Shown one piece after another: positions 54,273 to 63,037 of a stretch of DNA of 64,000 bases. Position 1 is the first letter of the stretch, and each line of letters starts with the position of its first letter. This DNA is from Maribacter caenipelagi (GTDB lineage: Bacteria; Bacteroidota; Bacteroidia; Flavobacteriales; Flavobacteriaceae). Location of the stretch: assembly GCF_004364175.1 (NCBI RefSeq), contig NZ_SNZW01000015.1, forward strand, positions 62,001 through 126,000, in the 5' to 3' direction. Position numbers and translations under genes: made by a program. The notes under the pieces were generated by a model, which ran no database searches, was not told where the DNA came from, and worked only from the letters and a program-made list of their open reading frames with translations.

Positions 54273-54737
54273 TTAAACGTTTTCCGAACTAGCGGCTGTT
54301 TTTATTGCTTTCTTGATACGAGTGTATGTACCACACCTACAGATATTCCCGTTCATAGCGCTTTCAATTTCTTCGTCCGACGGATTGGGATTCCTTTTCA
54401 ACAAGGCCGAGGCCGACATTATCTGCCCTGCCTGGCAATATCCGCATTGGGGTACATCGATTTCCAGCCAAGCTTTTTGTACAGGATGATCACCATGCTC
54501 CGACAATCCTTCAATGGTCGTGATTTTTTGCTCCCCAACAGCCGAAACAGGTAATTGGCAAGAACGTACCGCATTGTCACCTAAATGCACCGTACAGGCA
54601 CCACATTGAGCGATACCGCAACCATATTTAGTTCCTACCAATTTAAAGTGGTCCCTTAGTACCCAAAGCATTGGTGTATTTGAATCAACATCTACGCTGT
54701 GTTCCGATCCGTTGATGTTTAAGTTGAATATTGCCAT
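54273..54737 (-). CDS. [2Fe-2S] ferredoxin-type subunit of the molybdenum hydroxylase
   Basis: A 154-residue electron-transfer subunit. The plant-type cluster motif is [14 protein letters not shown] with a later Cys. The second cluster motif is [10 protein letters not shown] ... ICRCGTY, as in all XDH small subunits. No signal peptide is seen, so it is presumably carried out with the Tat-tagged large subunit. It sits 16 bp before the large-subunit gene. Confidence 0.94.
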   Translation of the reverse strand: MAIFNLNINGSEHSVDVDSNTPMLWVLRDHFKLVGTKYGCGIAQCGACTVHLGDNAVRSCQLPVSAVGEQKITTIEGLSEHGDHPVQKAWLEIDVPQCGYCQAGQIMSASALLKRNPNPSDEEIESAMNGNICRCGTYTRIKKAIKTAASSENV

Positions 54738-54833
54738 TTTTAAAAAATTTACTTAAAAATAAAGATTATATATTGGGTGTTGCTTACGAAATTCAAACAG
54801 TTTTAACCTACTTTGTCAAAATCCTAATTGTTT

Positions 54834-55436
54834 TTAGTTTTTGATAGTCAGTGGTTTAAGCTTTTCAAGCCATTCCACAAGTAATTCCTTCACTTCTACT
54901 TTACGGTTCCCTTTTATGGCCAAGTAAATTCCATCTCTCTCAATACCCCCGGTTACCGAAAACCCTTCTAAAATGTTGCAATCGGAGCAAAGGCTTTCCA
55001 CCGTTCGAAAGGTACTGCCAATACCGTACCCAGCATTGGTGTTAAAAGGAATGACCGTTTTATCCTTAAGGTCGTGCCGGGTCAAAAAGCTTTTAATTGG
55101 TGGAGGCAGTTGCATTCCCCATGTGGGGAAGCCTAAAAAAACGGTATCATACTTGTCCATATTTATCTGTGTTTTTAGGGGCGGAAGAAACCCGGTACGA
55201 TTTTCTTCTGCCACTTGTTCCACAATCGACTTGTAGTTTTGCGGATAAGGATTTTTTAATTCCAGTGCCACCAGATCACCGCCCACATTTTCATGGATCA
55301 TTTCGGCCACAACCTTAGTATTGTTTGTTCTTGATAAATAGACAATCAATATGTTGTCCGCTTTATTCTCGTACCCTTGGGCACTACACCATCCGGATAC
55401 CAAGAAAATAATAAATAGTAAACGAGATATTATCAT
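54834..55436 (-). CDS. Exported flavodoxin-like protein
   Basis: A 200-residue protein with a signal peptide (about 1-19, ending WCSAQ) followed by a flavodoxin domain: FMN phosphate-binding loop LSRTNNTKVVAEMI, the strand FLGFPTWGMQLPPP, and FNTNAGYGIGSTF. Flavodoxins carry one- or two-electron transfers; an exported form is unusual but occurs in Bacteroidetes and may work with the neighbouring aldo/keto reductase and hydroxylase. Its ATG overlaps the AraC-type gene stop (ATGA). Confidence 0.88.
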   Translation of the reverse strand: MIISRLLFIIFLVSGWCSAQGYENKADNILIVYLSRTNNTKVVAEMIHENVGGDLVALELKNPYPQNYKSIVEQVAEENRTGFLPPLKTQINMDKYDTVFLGFPTWGMQLPPPIKSFLTRHDLKDKTVIPFNTNAGYGIGSTFRTVESLCSDCNILEGFSVTGGIERDGIYLAIKGNRKVEVKELLVEWLEKLKPLTIKN

Positions 55437-55816
55437 TTTTTAATTTTCAATTTTCTGAAATCTGTTGGCGTATGTCCTACATGTTTTTTAAAAAAGGTGC
55501 TAAAATGATTTACTTCCCTAAATCCTAAGACTGTAGCTATGGTAGTAATTGACCAGTCATTTCTTTTGAGCAATGCCCTTGCTTCCTGAATAAAACGTTC
55601 ATTTATATTTTGGGTAGTCGTTTTTCCAGTATACAACTTGACGGACCTATTCAAGTGATTTACATGAATATTTAAAATATCCGCAAAATCTGAGGCTTTG
55701 CGCAACTTTATGGGTTGTGTGTCCTCTGTAATGGGGAATTGTCCGCTCAGTTGCATCAAAAAATTTTGGGCTATTTGAATATAGGTTTTTTGATTTGTTG
55801 AGAGGGACGAATCCAT
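55433..55816 (-). CDS. AraC-type DNA-binding protein, HTH domain only
   Basis: A 127-residue AraC/XylS regulator consisting of the two-helix-turn-helix domain and about 30 preceding residues. It contains RFIQEARALLKRNDWSITTIATVLGFREVNHFSTFFKKHVGHTPTDFRK, the standard second HTH. It lacks the roughly 150-residue cupin sensor domain found in most family members and may be a truncated or naturally short form. It is cotranscribed with its neighbours and overlaps the flavodoxin gene. It probably controls this operon through the 21-bp repeats at 60979-61009. Confidence 0.85.
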   Translation of the reverse strand: MDSSLSTNQKTYIQIAQNFLMQLSGQFPITEDTQPIKLRKASDFADILNIHVNHLNRSVKLYTGKTTTQNINERFIQEARALLKRNDWSITTIATVLGFREVNHFSTFFKKHVGHTPTDFRKLKIKK

Positions 55817-55858
55817 ATTTTCAATATCGATAACTACAGTTTTTTTTGACGTATTCTT

Positions 55859-56989
<1,131 letters not shown>

Positions 56990-57014
56990 TTACTTTACTA
57001 ATTAGTACTCATTT

Positions 57015-57923
57015 CTATAGATGTCTTTGCAAAAAAGCAATAACCTTTGTCCGTATATGTTCCACATCGAACATCTCTCCAAAATGTGGGGCATCCTTAA
57101 CCACGATCAATTCGTTTTCAACACCATTCACCGTCAACCATGAACTCAAAAGTTGGGATTGCCTGGGCGAAACCAAATCATCCTTTTCCCCATGAACAAT
57201 CAGAAAAGGAGGATCCTTTTCATCCACATAGGTTACCGGACTAGCCATCTTGGCCAAGTCAGGTCTATCAAGAGGAGGAGCACCTATCAATAAAGCTTCA
57301 GGCGATTTAGCATCATTGGCCCCTGGGAATAAAATCAGTTCGGCAGGTCCGTAGAAATCCACCACGGCCTTAAAATCAAACCCTTTAGTGGTTTTCGACA
57401 CAAAGAAATCGGTAACGTCATTGTTCTTGGAAAGTCCCATTAATGAAGCCAGATGACCCCCTGCGGAAAATCCCATTACGGCAATTCGGTCTTTATCGAA
57501 ACCGTACCTATCGGCATTATCGACCAAAAAGGAAACCGCACGATTACAATCTTGAATTTGTACCGGGAAAATAGCTTGGGTCGCAAAACGATAATCAATG
57601 GAGGCCAAAGCGAAACCTTTGGAAACAATTTCAGCCACGGTTTCTTTCATGTAACCGATATCGGCGTATTTGTCGTTGACCAACCAACCGCCGCCATGCA
57701 CAAAAATAACCAAGGGTATTTTACCGGATACTTTTTGGGGCAAATAGATATCCAACAAATGTTTTTGCAGCGTGTCGTTGGCATAGTTGACATTGCCATG
57801 CAAAACGGTGCCCTTAGGAAATACCTCAATTACCGGATTTGTTTGTGAAAAACCTTGACCTATAAAGGTTAAAAACAATACCGCTGTTGTAACTATGTTG
57901 TTGATTTTATTCATCGAATGCAC
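57015..57923 (-). CDS. Secreted alpha/beta hydrolase (BD-FAE-like esterase)
   Basis: A 302-residue esterase with a signal peptide. Oxyanion-hole motif VHGGGW, nucleophile in MGFSAGGHLAS, acid Asp in HGEKDDLVSP and catalytic His in DAPHFGEM. The fold and motif order fit bifunctional feruloyl and acetyl xylan esterase or carboxylesterase families acting on acylated sugars or small esters. It lies 7 bp downstream of the type-B carboxylesterase gene, so the two are coexpressed. Confidence 0.9.
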   Translation of the reverse strand: MHSMNKINNIVTTAVLFLTFIGQGFSQTNPVIEVFPKGTVLHGNVNYANDTLQKHLLDIYLPQKVSGKIPLVIFVHGGGWLVNDKYADIGYMKETVAEIVSKGFALASIDYRFATQAIFPVQIQDCNRAVSFLVDNADRYGFDKDRIAVMGFSAGGHLASLMGLSKNNDVTDFFVSKTTKGFDFKAVVDFYGPAELILFPGANDAKSPEALLIGAPPLDRPDLAKMASPVTYVDEKDPPFLIVHGEKDDLVSPRQSQLLSSWLTVNGVENELIVVKDAPHFGEMFDVEHIRTKVIAFLQRHL

Positions 57924-57930
57924 AACTGGT

Positions 57931-59550
57931 TTATATTCCCCGTGATTGTAGTTCGTTTCTCAGTTTAACCCCCTTTTCAATGACATCCAATCTCGCTTTT
58001 CTTGGATCTGGCTTTCCAACGGCTTCACCATCTAACTGTATATCCATAATTTCACCTTCATTTTTAGCATAGACTGGCCAGTTTGGTAGTCCATCTCCAT
58101 TCGGGTTTCCGGTCTTGGCGAAATTTACCCAGTATCCGTTCATAAGTTCCGCCACCTTCTTGTCCTCTGGAGTGGTCTCGGGATTGCCCCAACGTGCATC
58201 AAGATTATTAAACACATAGCCAACTTCGGAACCATGGCCGGCACCATATTTCATTCTTTCCTTCATAGGTTCGGGTACAAACCCAAAATGGTAAATAAAC
58301 GTGGGTTCACCTTGTTCCGCGAAAGCTCTTGCGGCAAAACGTCCTGGTTCTCCCCACACCCAATCGGTATTGAACTTGGTAATCACCTCTTCGAATGCTT
58401 TGCTTCCATCAGGATCATAGGCAGCTTGTGCTTCCTCCTTAAACTCGCCAAAAAGTGAAAATAGTTCTTCTTTTGTTTTACTGTTGTTGACAAAACTACC
58501 TCCGATTTCGGCGCTGTTAGAACCGATCATCAACGGTATTTGCATTTGTCTACCAGCATTGTAGGCACTTTCGGCAGTTTCCGTTACCAATTTGCCGTCC
58601 AAAATCGGCCCGGAATAGATTCTTGGACCCCCTTCACCATCCGTTTCTTGACCACTATCCACAATTTCTTCCACTGGCAATGCGCGCAGGTTGGTCAAGG
58701 CATCGGCATCCGTACCTTCTATTCCGTGTTTTTTGGCAAAGTTGATACCAATGGTTTCTGCCGATAAGGGGTAAAAAGCACTTGCATTTTCTTCCTTTAT
58801 TGGCCTTCCGGTAAGGACACCATCTCGGGCACCACCAGATTCGCTAATGGCTTTATGAAAAAGTCCTTTTGCATCTGGAATGGTCATCAAAGAATGTACG
58901 GAAACCCCTCCGGCAGAAAAACCAAAAATTGTCACATTATCTGGATTTCCGCCAAAGGCAGCAATGTTCTTTTGTACCCACTGAAGTGCCGCAATCTGAT
59001 CCATATAAGCATAGCTACCCTTGTGTTCTTCAGGATGTTCTGCACTTAAAGCAGGAAATGCAAAATGGCCCAAACGCCCCAAACGGTAATTAATGGTGAT
59101 TAAAACCACTCCCTTCTTCGCAAATTCATCACCCGCGATTCCAGCTCCGGAACCACTTCCTCCAACAAAGCCTCCACCATGAATCCAAACCATGACCGGC
59201 AGGTTCGCACCCGAATTTACATCAGCGGGTTTCCACACATTCAGGTACAGGCAATCTTCGGATGAACCTTCACTAATGGTTCCCGGGGCACCGCCCCATC
59301 CGGACTGTGCGCAGTTTGCACCGTACTCCGTAGCATCCAATTCACCTTCCCAGGGGGATAATGGTTGAGGGGCTCTCCAACGAAACTCACCAACTGGAGG
59401 AGCCGCAAAGGGTATTCCTTTAAAGCTATCAACACCATCTTCATGGACGCCTCGAATTACCCATAATTCGGTCTTTACTTTGGGTGTACTTTCTTGCGCG
59501 GAAATAGTAACTCCAAGGAGTACCAACAATCCTAATATGTATTTTTTCAT
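57931..59550 (-). CDS. Type-B carboxylesterase/lipase
   Basis: A 539-residue secreted carboxylesterase (signal peptide about 1-18). Landmarks: EDCLYLNVW, oxyanion hole WIHGGGFVGGSGSG, nucleophile in FGFSAGGVSVHSLM, and the catalytic His in AGHGSEVGYV. Family members hydrolyse carboxylic esters of small molecules (for example aromatic or p-nitrobenzyl esters). It is adjacent to a second esterase and near an aldehyde/heterocycle-oxidising enzyme, which suggests breakdown of an ester substrate. Confidence 0.92.
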   Translation of the reverse strand: MKKYILGLLVLLGVTISAQESTPKVKTELWVIRGVHEDGVDSFKGIPFAAPPVGEFRWRAPQPLSPWEGELDATEYGANCAQSGWGGAPGTISEGSSEDCLYLNVWKPADVNSGANLPVMVWIHGGGFVGGSGSGAGIAGDEFAKKGVVLITINYRLGRLGHFAFPALSAEHPEEHKGSYAYMDQIAALQWVQKNIAAFGGNPDNVTIFGFSAGGVSVHSLMTIPDAKGLFHKAISESGGARDGVLTGRPIKEENASAFYPLSAETIGINFAKKHGIEGTDADALTNLRALPVEEIVDSGQETDGEGGPRIYSGPILDGKLVTETAESAYNAGRQMQIPLMIGSNSAEIGGSFVNNSKTKEELFSLFGEFKEEAQAAYDPDGSKAFEEVITKFNTDWVWGEPGRFAARAFAEQGEPTFIYHFGFVPEPMKERMKYGAGHGSEVGYVFNNLDARWGNPETTPEDKKVAELMNGYWVNFAKTGNPNGDGLPNWPVYAKNEGEIMDIQLDGEAVGKPDPRKARLDVIEKGVKLRNELQSRGI

Positions 59551-59580
59551 TTGAGTGTTTATTAAGTTGCGTTGTTCAAG

Positions 59581-60027
59581 TTATTCCCTTGTCATTGTTT
59601 TGCTAAAGGTCAGATCGGCCAATTTCCAAGTGTTATCCTCCTTTACATAAACCTCCGTTACCATAAAGGGATTGGTCACTTCATTACTGCCTACTACGGC
59701 CAAGAGTGTAATTTGGTTCCAAAGTATAACGGTATTATCATTCAAGACTTCGACCATGACTTCATGGACATCAGCTTTTTTATAGTGGATGAACCCACCT
59801 CTAATGATTTCTACTTCGCGGTCCTTTCCCCATGTGCCGCCCATGTGGACGAACTTGGCTTTATCATGAAAAAGGCCTTCCAATTTATCGGCATCCCTAT
59901 CGGCCATCCATTGCCATTTATGTATGGACAGCTCTCTGATTTCCTTTTCTAAATCAGTCGATTGGGCAAGGGCGACTTTTCCTGTGATGAGCATAACTAA
60001 TAGACTTAGTATTATTTTCCTGTTCAT
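59581..60027 (-). CDS. Secreted NTF2-like (DUF4440) protein
   Basis: A 148-residue protein with a signal peptide (ending VALAQS) followed by one NTF2-like fold (SnoaL/DUF4440 type): HKWQWMADRDADKLEGLFHDKAKFVHMGG and TWKLADLTFSKT. Such domains bind small hydrophobic ligands or act as isomerases/hydratases. It is paralogous to the C-terminal half of the next protein (60054-60899), with which it shares most motifs. Confidence 0.85.
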   Translation of the reverse strand: MNRKIILSLLVMLITGKVALAQSTDLEKEIRELSIHKWQWMADRDADKLEGLFHDKAKFVHMGGTWGKDREVEIIRGGFIHYKKADVHEVMVEVLNDNTVILWNQITLLAVVGSNEVTNPFMVTEVYVKEDNTWKLADLTFSKTMTRE

Positions 60028-60053
60028 TTTTATAAATTATTTGTTCTGAAGTA

Positions 60054-60899
60054 TTAATGCGCAATTTCATGGGTATCACGAACGCTGCTAAAGGTAAGGT
60101 CCAATAATTTCCAATCGTCGCCTTCTTTTTTATAGAATTCGGTCACGGTAAATTCATTGGATACATCGTTACCACGAACATGGGCCATGAGGGTTATGCG
60201 GTTCCAAAGTACCACGGTATTGTCATCAAAAGTTTCCACAACCACATCGTGTACATCGGCATTTTTATACCAAATGCTTCCCGTCTCGATGATTTCCAAT
60301 TCCCTGTCTTTTTTCCAGGAGCCGCTCATGTGTACAAACCTTGATTTGTCATGAAACAAATTGGCCAACTTGTCCACATCCTTTTCGGCCATCCATTTCC
60401 ATTTGGCTTTAGAAAGTTCCTTGATCTCATTTTCAAGACTTGAATTGTTAATTTCAGGAAGCGGTATGTTGTTATAATCCTTAACACTAAGTTCATCTGT
60501 CCATTTGGTAGGTGTGCTACCACCTATCGCCAAATAGGTCACTGCACTTTTAGGAGTGGCACCATGCCAATGTTCTACGTTGGGAAGGCATTTGATAACG
60601 TCACCAGCTCGCATCACTTGTACTTCCTTTCCTTTTTCCTGATAAAAACCAACGCCGCTAGTAATCAACAATTGTTGGCCGTCTGGATGTAAATGCCAAT
60701 TGAGAAATGCTCCAGGTGCTGAAACCGCTTGGGCTACGTTATGTTTAAAAGTTTCATCGGCATCTACAACATGCGTAAGCCAAATATCACCGGTATGGTG
60801 TACGTTTTTCGCTTTTGCTCCCATGGGAAAAATAGCTTCTTGCGCAAAGGAAGATATGCTTAACATACCTATAAACAAGCCTATTAACAATGCTCTCAT
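60054..60899 (-). CDS. Secreted cupin plus NTF2-like fusion protein
   Basis: A 281-residue protein with a signal peptide (ending SSFAQ). Residues about 35-135 are a cupin with metal-binding His in FLNWHLHPDGQQLLI and VEHWHGATPKS. Residues about 155-275 are an NTF2-like domain nearly matching the separate gene 59581-60027 (KWKWMAEKDVDKLANLFHDKSRFVHMSGSW). The cupin half resembles carboxymuconolactone-associated (R)-mandelonitrile-lyase-like cupins. It is the first gene of the nine-gene run and follows a TAGATTTG box at 60941. Confidence 0.88.
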   Translation of the reverse strand: MRALLIGLFIGMLSISSFAQEAIFPMGAKAKNVHHTGDIWLTHVVDADETFKHNVAQAVSAPGAFLNWHLHPDGQQLLITSGVGFYQEKGKEVQVMRAGDVIKCLPNVEHWHGATPKSAVTYLAIGGSTPTKWTDELSVKDYNNIPLPEINNSSLENEIKELSKAKWKWMAEKDVDKLANLFHDKSRFVHMSGSWKKDRELEIIETGSIWYKNADVHDVVVETFDDNTVVLWNRITLMAHVRGNDVSNEFTVTEFYKKEGDDWKLLDLTFSSVRDTHEIAH

Positions 60900-61255
60900 T
60901 TTGTTTTATTTAATTGATTTAGATTATAAATTACTTTTTCCAAATCTATGAAATTTTAAAAATGAAATGCTTACCACAATTACGGATTCACCTACCATTA
61001 TTACGGATTACAGGAGTACAAACCATTTGTTCACAAAGCATTAACTAAATTCAAAAAACAGATTTCTTCTCTGTCCAACACAAAAGATTAGATATGGGTC
61101 GATGATTATTGTTCCGAATTTAAATTTAGGTACAGTGTACCCAGAGCACTTCAAAAGACTTTTTAAGAAACGTGTGGTACACACTTCAAGAGTATCGAAT
61201 GTCAAATTGAATAATACCGTTTGTTTTGTTCATATTAAATTTTTAAAATTAACTT
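60900..61255. other. 356-bp divergent intergenic region
   Basis: Holds the minus-strand promoter and direct repeats at 60941-61009 (separate entry). The right half (61010-61255), upstream of the Crp/Fnr gene, has no exact TAnnTTTG box or strong hairpin that I can see. Confidence 0.6.
60941..61009 (-). promoter_or_regulatory. Promoter of the nine-gene run with 21-bp-spaced direct repeats
   Basis: ATTACGGATT occurs exactly at 60979-60988 and at 61000-61009, 21 bp apart. A minus-strand -7 box TAGATTTG lies at 60941-60948, 31 bp from the proximal repeat. Two same-face half sites just upstream of a promoter fit an AraC-type activator, encoded within the operon. Confidence 0.6.
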
Positions 61256-61834
61256 ATGAATGATGTATACGTAAAATTATATGACTACCTACAGCGAAAA
61301 ACTCAAGTAGAAAAAAACGCTTTTCTTGACTATTGCCACTATTTTAAGCTAAAAACACTTAAACGAAACGAGGTACTTCTTCATCAAAATACTGTTTGCA
61401 ACTTCAATATTTTTGTCAACAAGGGATGTCTTAGGTTCTATTCCAATAGCGAGGAGGGAAAAGAATTAACGCGATATTTTGCTTTCGAAAATAAATTTGG
61501 CACCTCATTAACAAGTCTTATAAGCCAAGAACCCTCCAACGAGAATATACAAGCCGTAGAGAAATCAGAAGTACTTATAATTTCTAGAAATGATTTCTAC
61601 CACCTTGTTAAAACGATTCCAGAGATAAATCTTGTCTACAGAGATATTCTTGAAATGGCGTATATTACAACCACAAAACGGGTTTATAATTTTCAAGGAG
61701 AAAGTGCACTGGATAGATTGAAGTGGTTAATGAAATACCAGCCTTTTATTCTTACGCGTTTATCCAATAAAATGGTAGCTTCCTATTTGGGAATAACTCC
61801 ATATACCTTAAGTAGGTTAAAAACCGAACTCTAA
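61256..61834 (+). CDS. Crp/Fnr-family transcriptional regulator
   Basis: A 192-residue regulator with an N-terminal cyclic-nucleotide-binding-type jelly roll (LHQNTVCNFNIFVNKGCLRFYSNSEEGKELTRYF) and a C-terminal winged helix (NKMVASYLGITPYTLSRLKTEL). There are no clustered N-terminal Cys for an Fe-S cluster and no heme-binding motif visible, so it is unlikely to be an oxygen-sensing FNR itself. It is divergent from the nine-gene run. Whether it recognises the TGA-N6-TCA operators 26 kb away is unknown. Confidence 0.88.
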   Translation: MNDVYVKLYDYLQRKTQVEKNAFLDYCHYFKLKTLKRNEVLLHQNTVCNFNIFVNKGCLRFYSNSEEGKELTRYFAFENKFGTSLTSLISQEPSNENIQAVEKSEVLIISRNDFYHLVKTIPEINLVYRDILEMAYITTTKRVYNFQGESALDRLKWLMKYQPFILTRLSNKMVASYLGITPYTLSRLKTEL

Positions 61835-61841
61835 ATATTCA

Positions 61842-61865
61842 AAGTGTTGCTCTAGGGCAATACTT
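61842..61865 (+). terminator. Hairpin after the Crp/Fnr gene
   Basis: AAGTGTTGC and GCAATACTT form a 9-bp stem with one wobble and a 6-nt loop, just past the stop at 61834. It lacks a clear T-run, so termination is uncertain. Confidence 0.45.
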
Positions 61866-61909
61866 CTTCGTTGTAGGCCAACTAATTTTGTCCCATATAA
61901 ATTTTACGT

Positions 61910-62566
61910 ATGGATTGGCCAAGGTTTAAAAGATTTGTTTTCATTCTATTTTTTCTAATTTTAGGTAAAGTAATGGCACAAAAGCCAGAACCTCCAATAC
62001 CCGTTGAAGCTTTTTTTGGTAATGAAGCCTTGTATTTTCAGTTGGTGGTCAAGAAAAAATTCACCCCTAATAGTAGGCTTAATTTCTTTACTGTAGCCAC
62101 CTACACTGCCGATTATGAAAATAACAAAGAGGAAAACAGCATTGTTATGCCTGTTCAGGTGAGTTATGATATAGGGAAAGGCTTCGGACTAATGGTAGGT
62201 ACGGACATCAACAGTATCTCAGGATTTTCTGCCATTGTTGGACCTCAATTCAACTATGCATCAAAAGATTGGCTTATTGTAAATGTCGCGTCTTTTTTTC
62301 TAAATGAAGACCAAGACTTTAAACTTTTTGGTCTCTACGAATATAAGCCCGCTTTCAATGAGCATTGGGGACTTTATACCCGGCTACAATATGTTTATAA
62401 TCAAAGTTGGAAGCTTGGCACCAATAACCATCGCTATCTGTATTTAAGAGCGGGGCTTAAAAGAAAACAGTTTATATTTGGTCTTGCAGCTAATTTGGAA
62501 CAGTCAGGTCCATTTAAGGAAGAAGGCGCAAATTATGGACTTTTTGTTCGATGGGAGTTTAGATAG
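61910..62566 (+). CDS. Putative outer-membrane beta-barrel protein
   Basis: A 218-residue protein with a signal peptide (about 1-24, ending GKVMAQ) and a run of amphipathic beta-strands: ALYFQLVVKKKF, RLNFFTVATYTADY, GFGLMVGTDIN, GLYTRLQYVYNQ, RYLYLRAGLKRKQFIFGLAANL and YGLFVRWEFR. The C-terminus ends in Phe-Arg close to the barrel-closing aromatic. No family name can be given. It follows the Crp/Fnr gene by 75 bp on the same strand and may be regulated by it. Confidence 0.7.
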   Translation: MDWPRFKRFVFILFFLILGKVMAQKPEPPIPVEAFFGNEALYFQLVVKKKFTPNSRLNFFTVATYTADYENNKEENSIVMPVQVSYDIGKGFGLMVGTDINSISGFSAIVGPQFNYASKDWLIVNVASFFLNEDQDFKLFGLYEYKPAFNEHWGLYTRLQYVYNQSWKLGTNNHRYLYLRAGLKRKQFIFGLAANLEQSGPFKEEGANYGLFVRWEFR

Positions 62567-62607
62567 AACAGCTACAAATTGACCGATTAAGAAATGTTCC
62601 TGTATGG

Positions 62608-63033
62608 TCAAAGCTTTTTAAAAACCATCGACATCGATTCAGGATCAATAGCTTCCATATCAATCAGTTTTAAATCTTTTACCATTTCTGCTGTGGTTGT
62701 TTTGTACTTTTGAAAATGAGGTGTTTTCAAATGCGATTCGTAAGCCTCCTTATTGGCATAAATTTCCAAAAGTCGTATCTGTGCAGGGTTTTCCTTTTGA
62801 AACATGGGGTAAATGCAGATTACCCCGGGCTCCAGCCTAAGTGATGCTTCCGATTCCTCTTTCAGTATCTCTAAATATTCATCTAGATAATCCGTCTCAA
62901 TTTCAAGTTCCGCTATGCGAACCATCATTTTTCTTTGATCAGTATCCGCTTTTAGGGCATCATCGCTTTGCCCCAAACTAAGTAAAGACAGATGCAGTAA
63001 TACCAATAACAGCCCCAATTTTTTAGTCAGCAT
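62608..63033 (-). CDS. Secreted antibiotic biosynthesis monooxygenase (ABM)-like protein
   Basis: A 141-residue protein with a signal peptide (ending LSLLSLGQS) and one ABM dimeric alpha/beta-barrel domain: RIAELEIETDYLDEYLEILKEE, LEPGVICIYPMFQKENPAQIRLLEIYANKEAYESHLKTPHFQKYK. Related small proteins are quinol monooxygenases (YgiN type) or heme/small-molecule-binding. It lies 4 bp downstream of an alpha/beta hydrolase gene and is cotranscribed with it. Confidence 0.85.
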   Translation of the reverse strand: MLTKKLGLLLVLLHLSLLSLGQSDDALKADTDQRKMMVRIAELEIETDYLDEYLEILKEESEASLRLEPGVICIYPMFQKENPAQIRLLEIYANKEAYESHLKTPHFQKYKTTTAEMVKDLKLIDMEAIDPESMSMVFKKL

Positions 63034-63037
63034 AGTG

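Noticed and set aside
61256-61834. Crp/Fnr protein as the regulator of the TGA-N6-TCA regulon
   Set aside because: It is far away, lacks visible Fe-S or heme ligands, and nothing ties it to those operators; left as an open possibility only.
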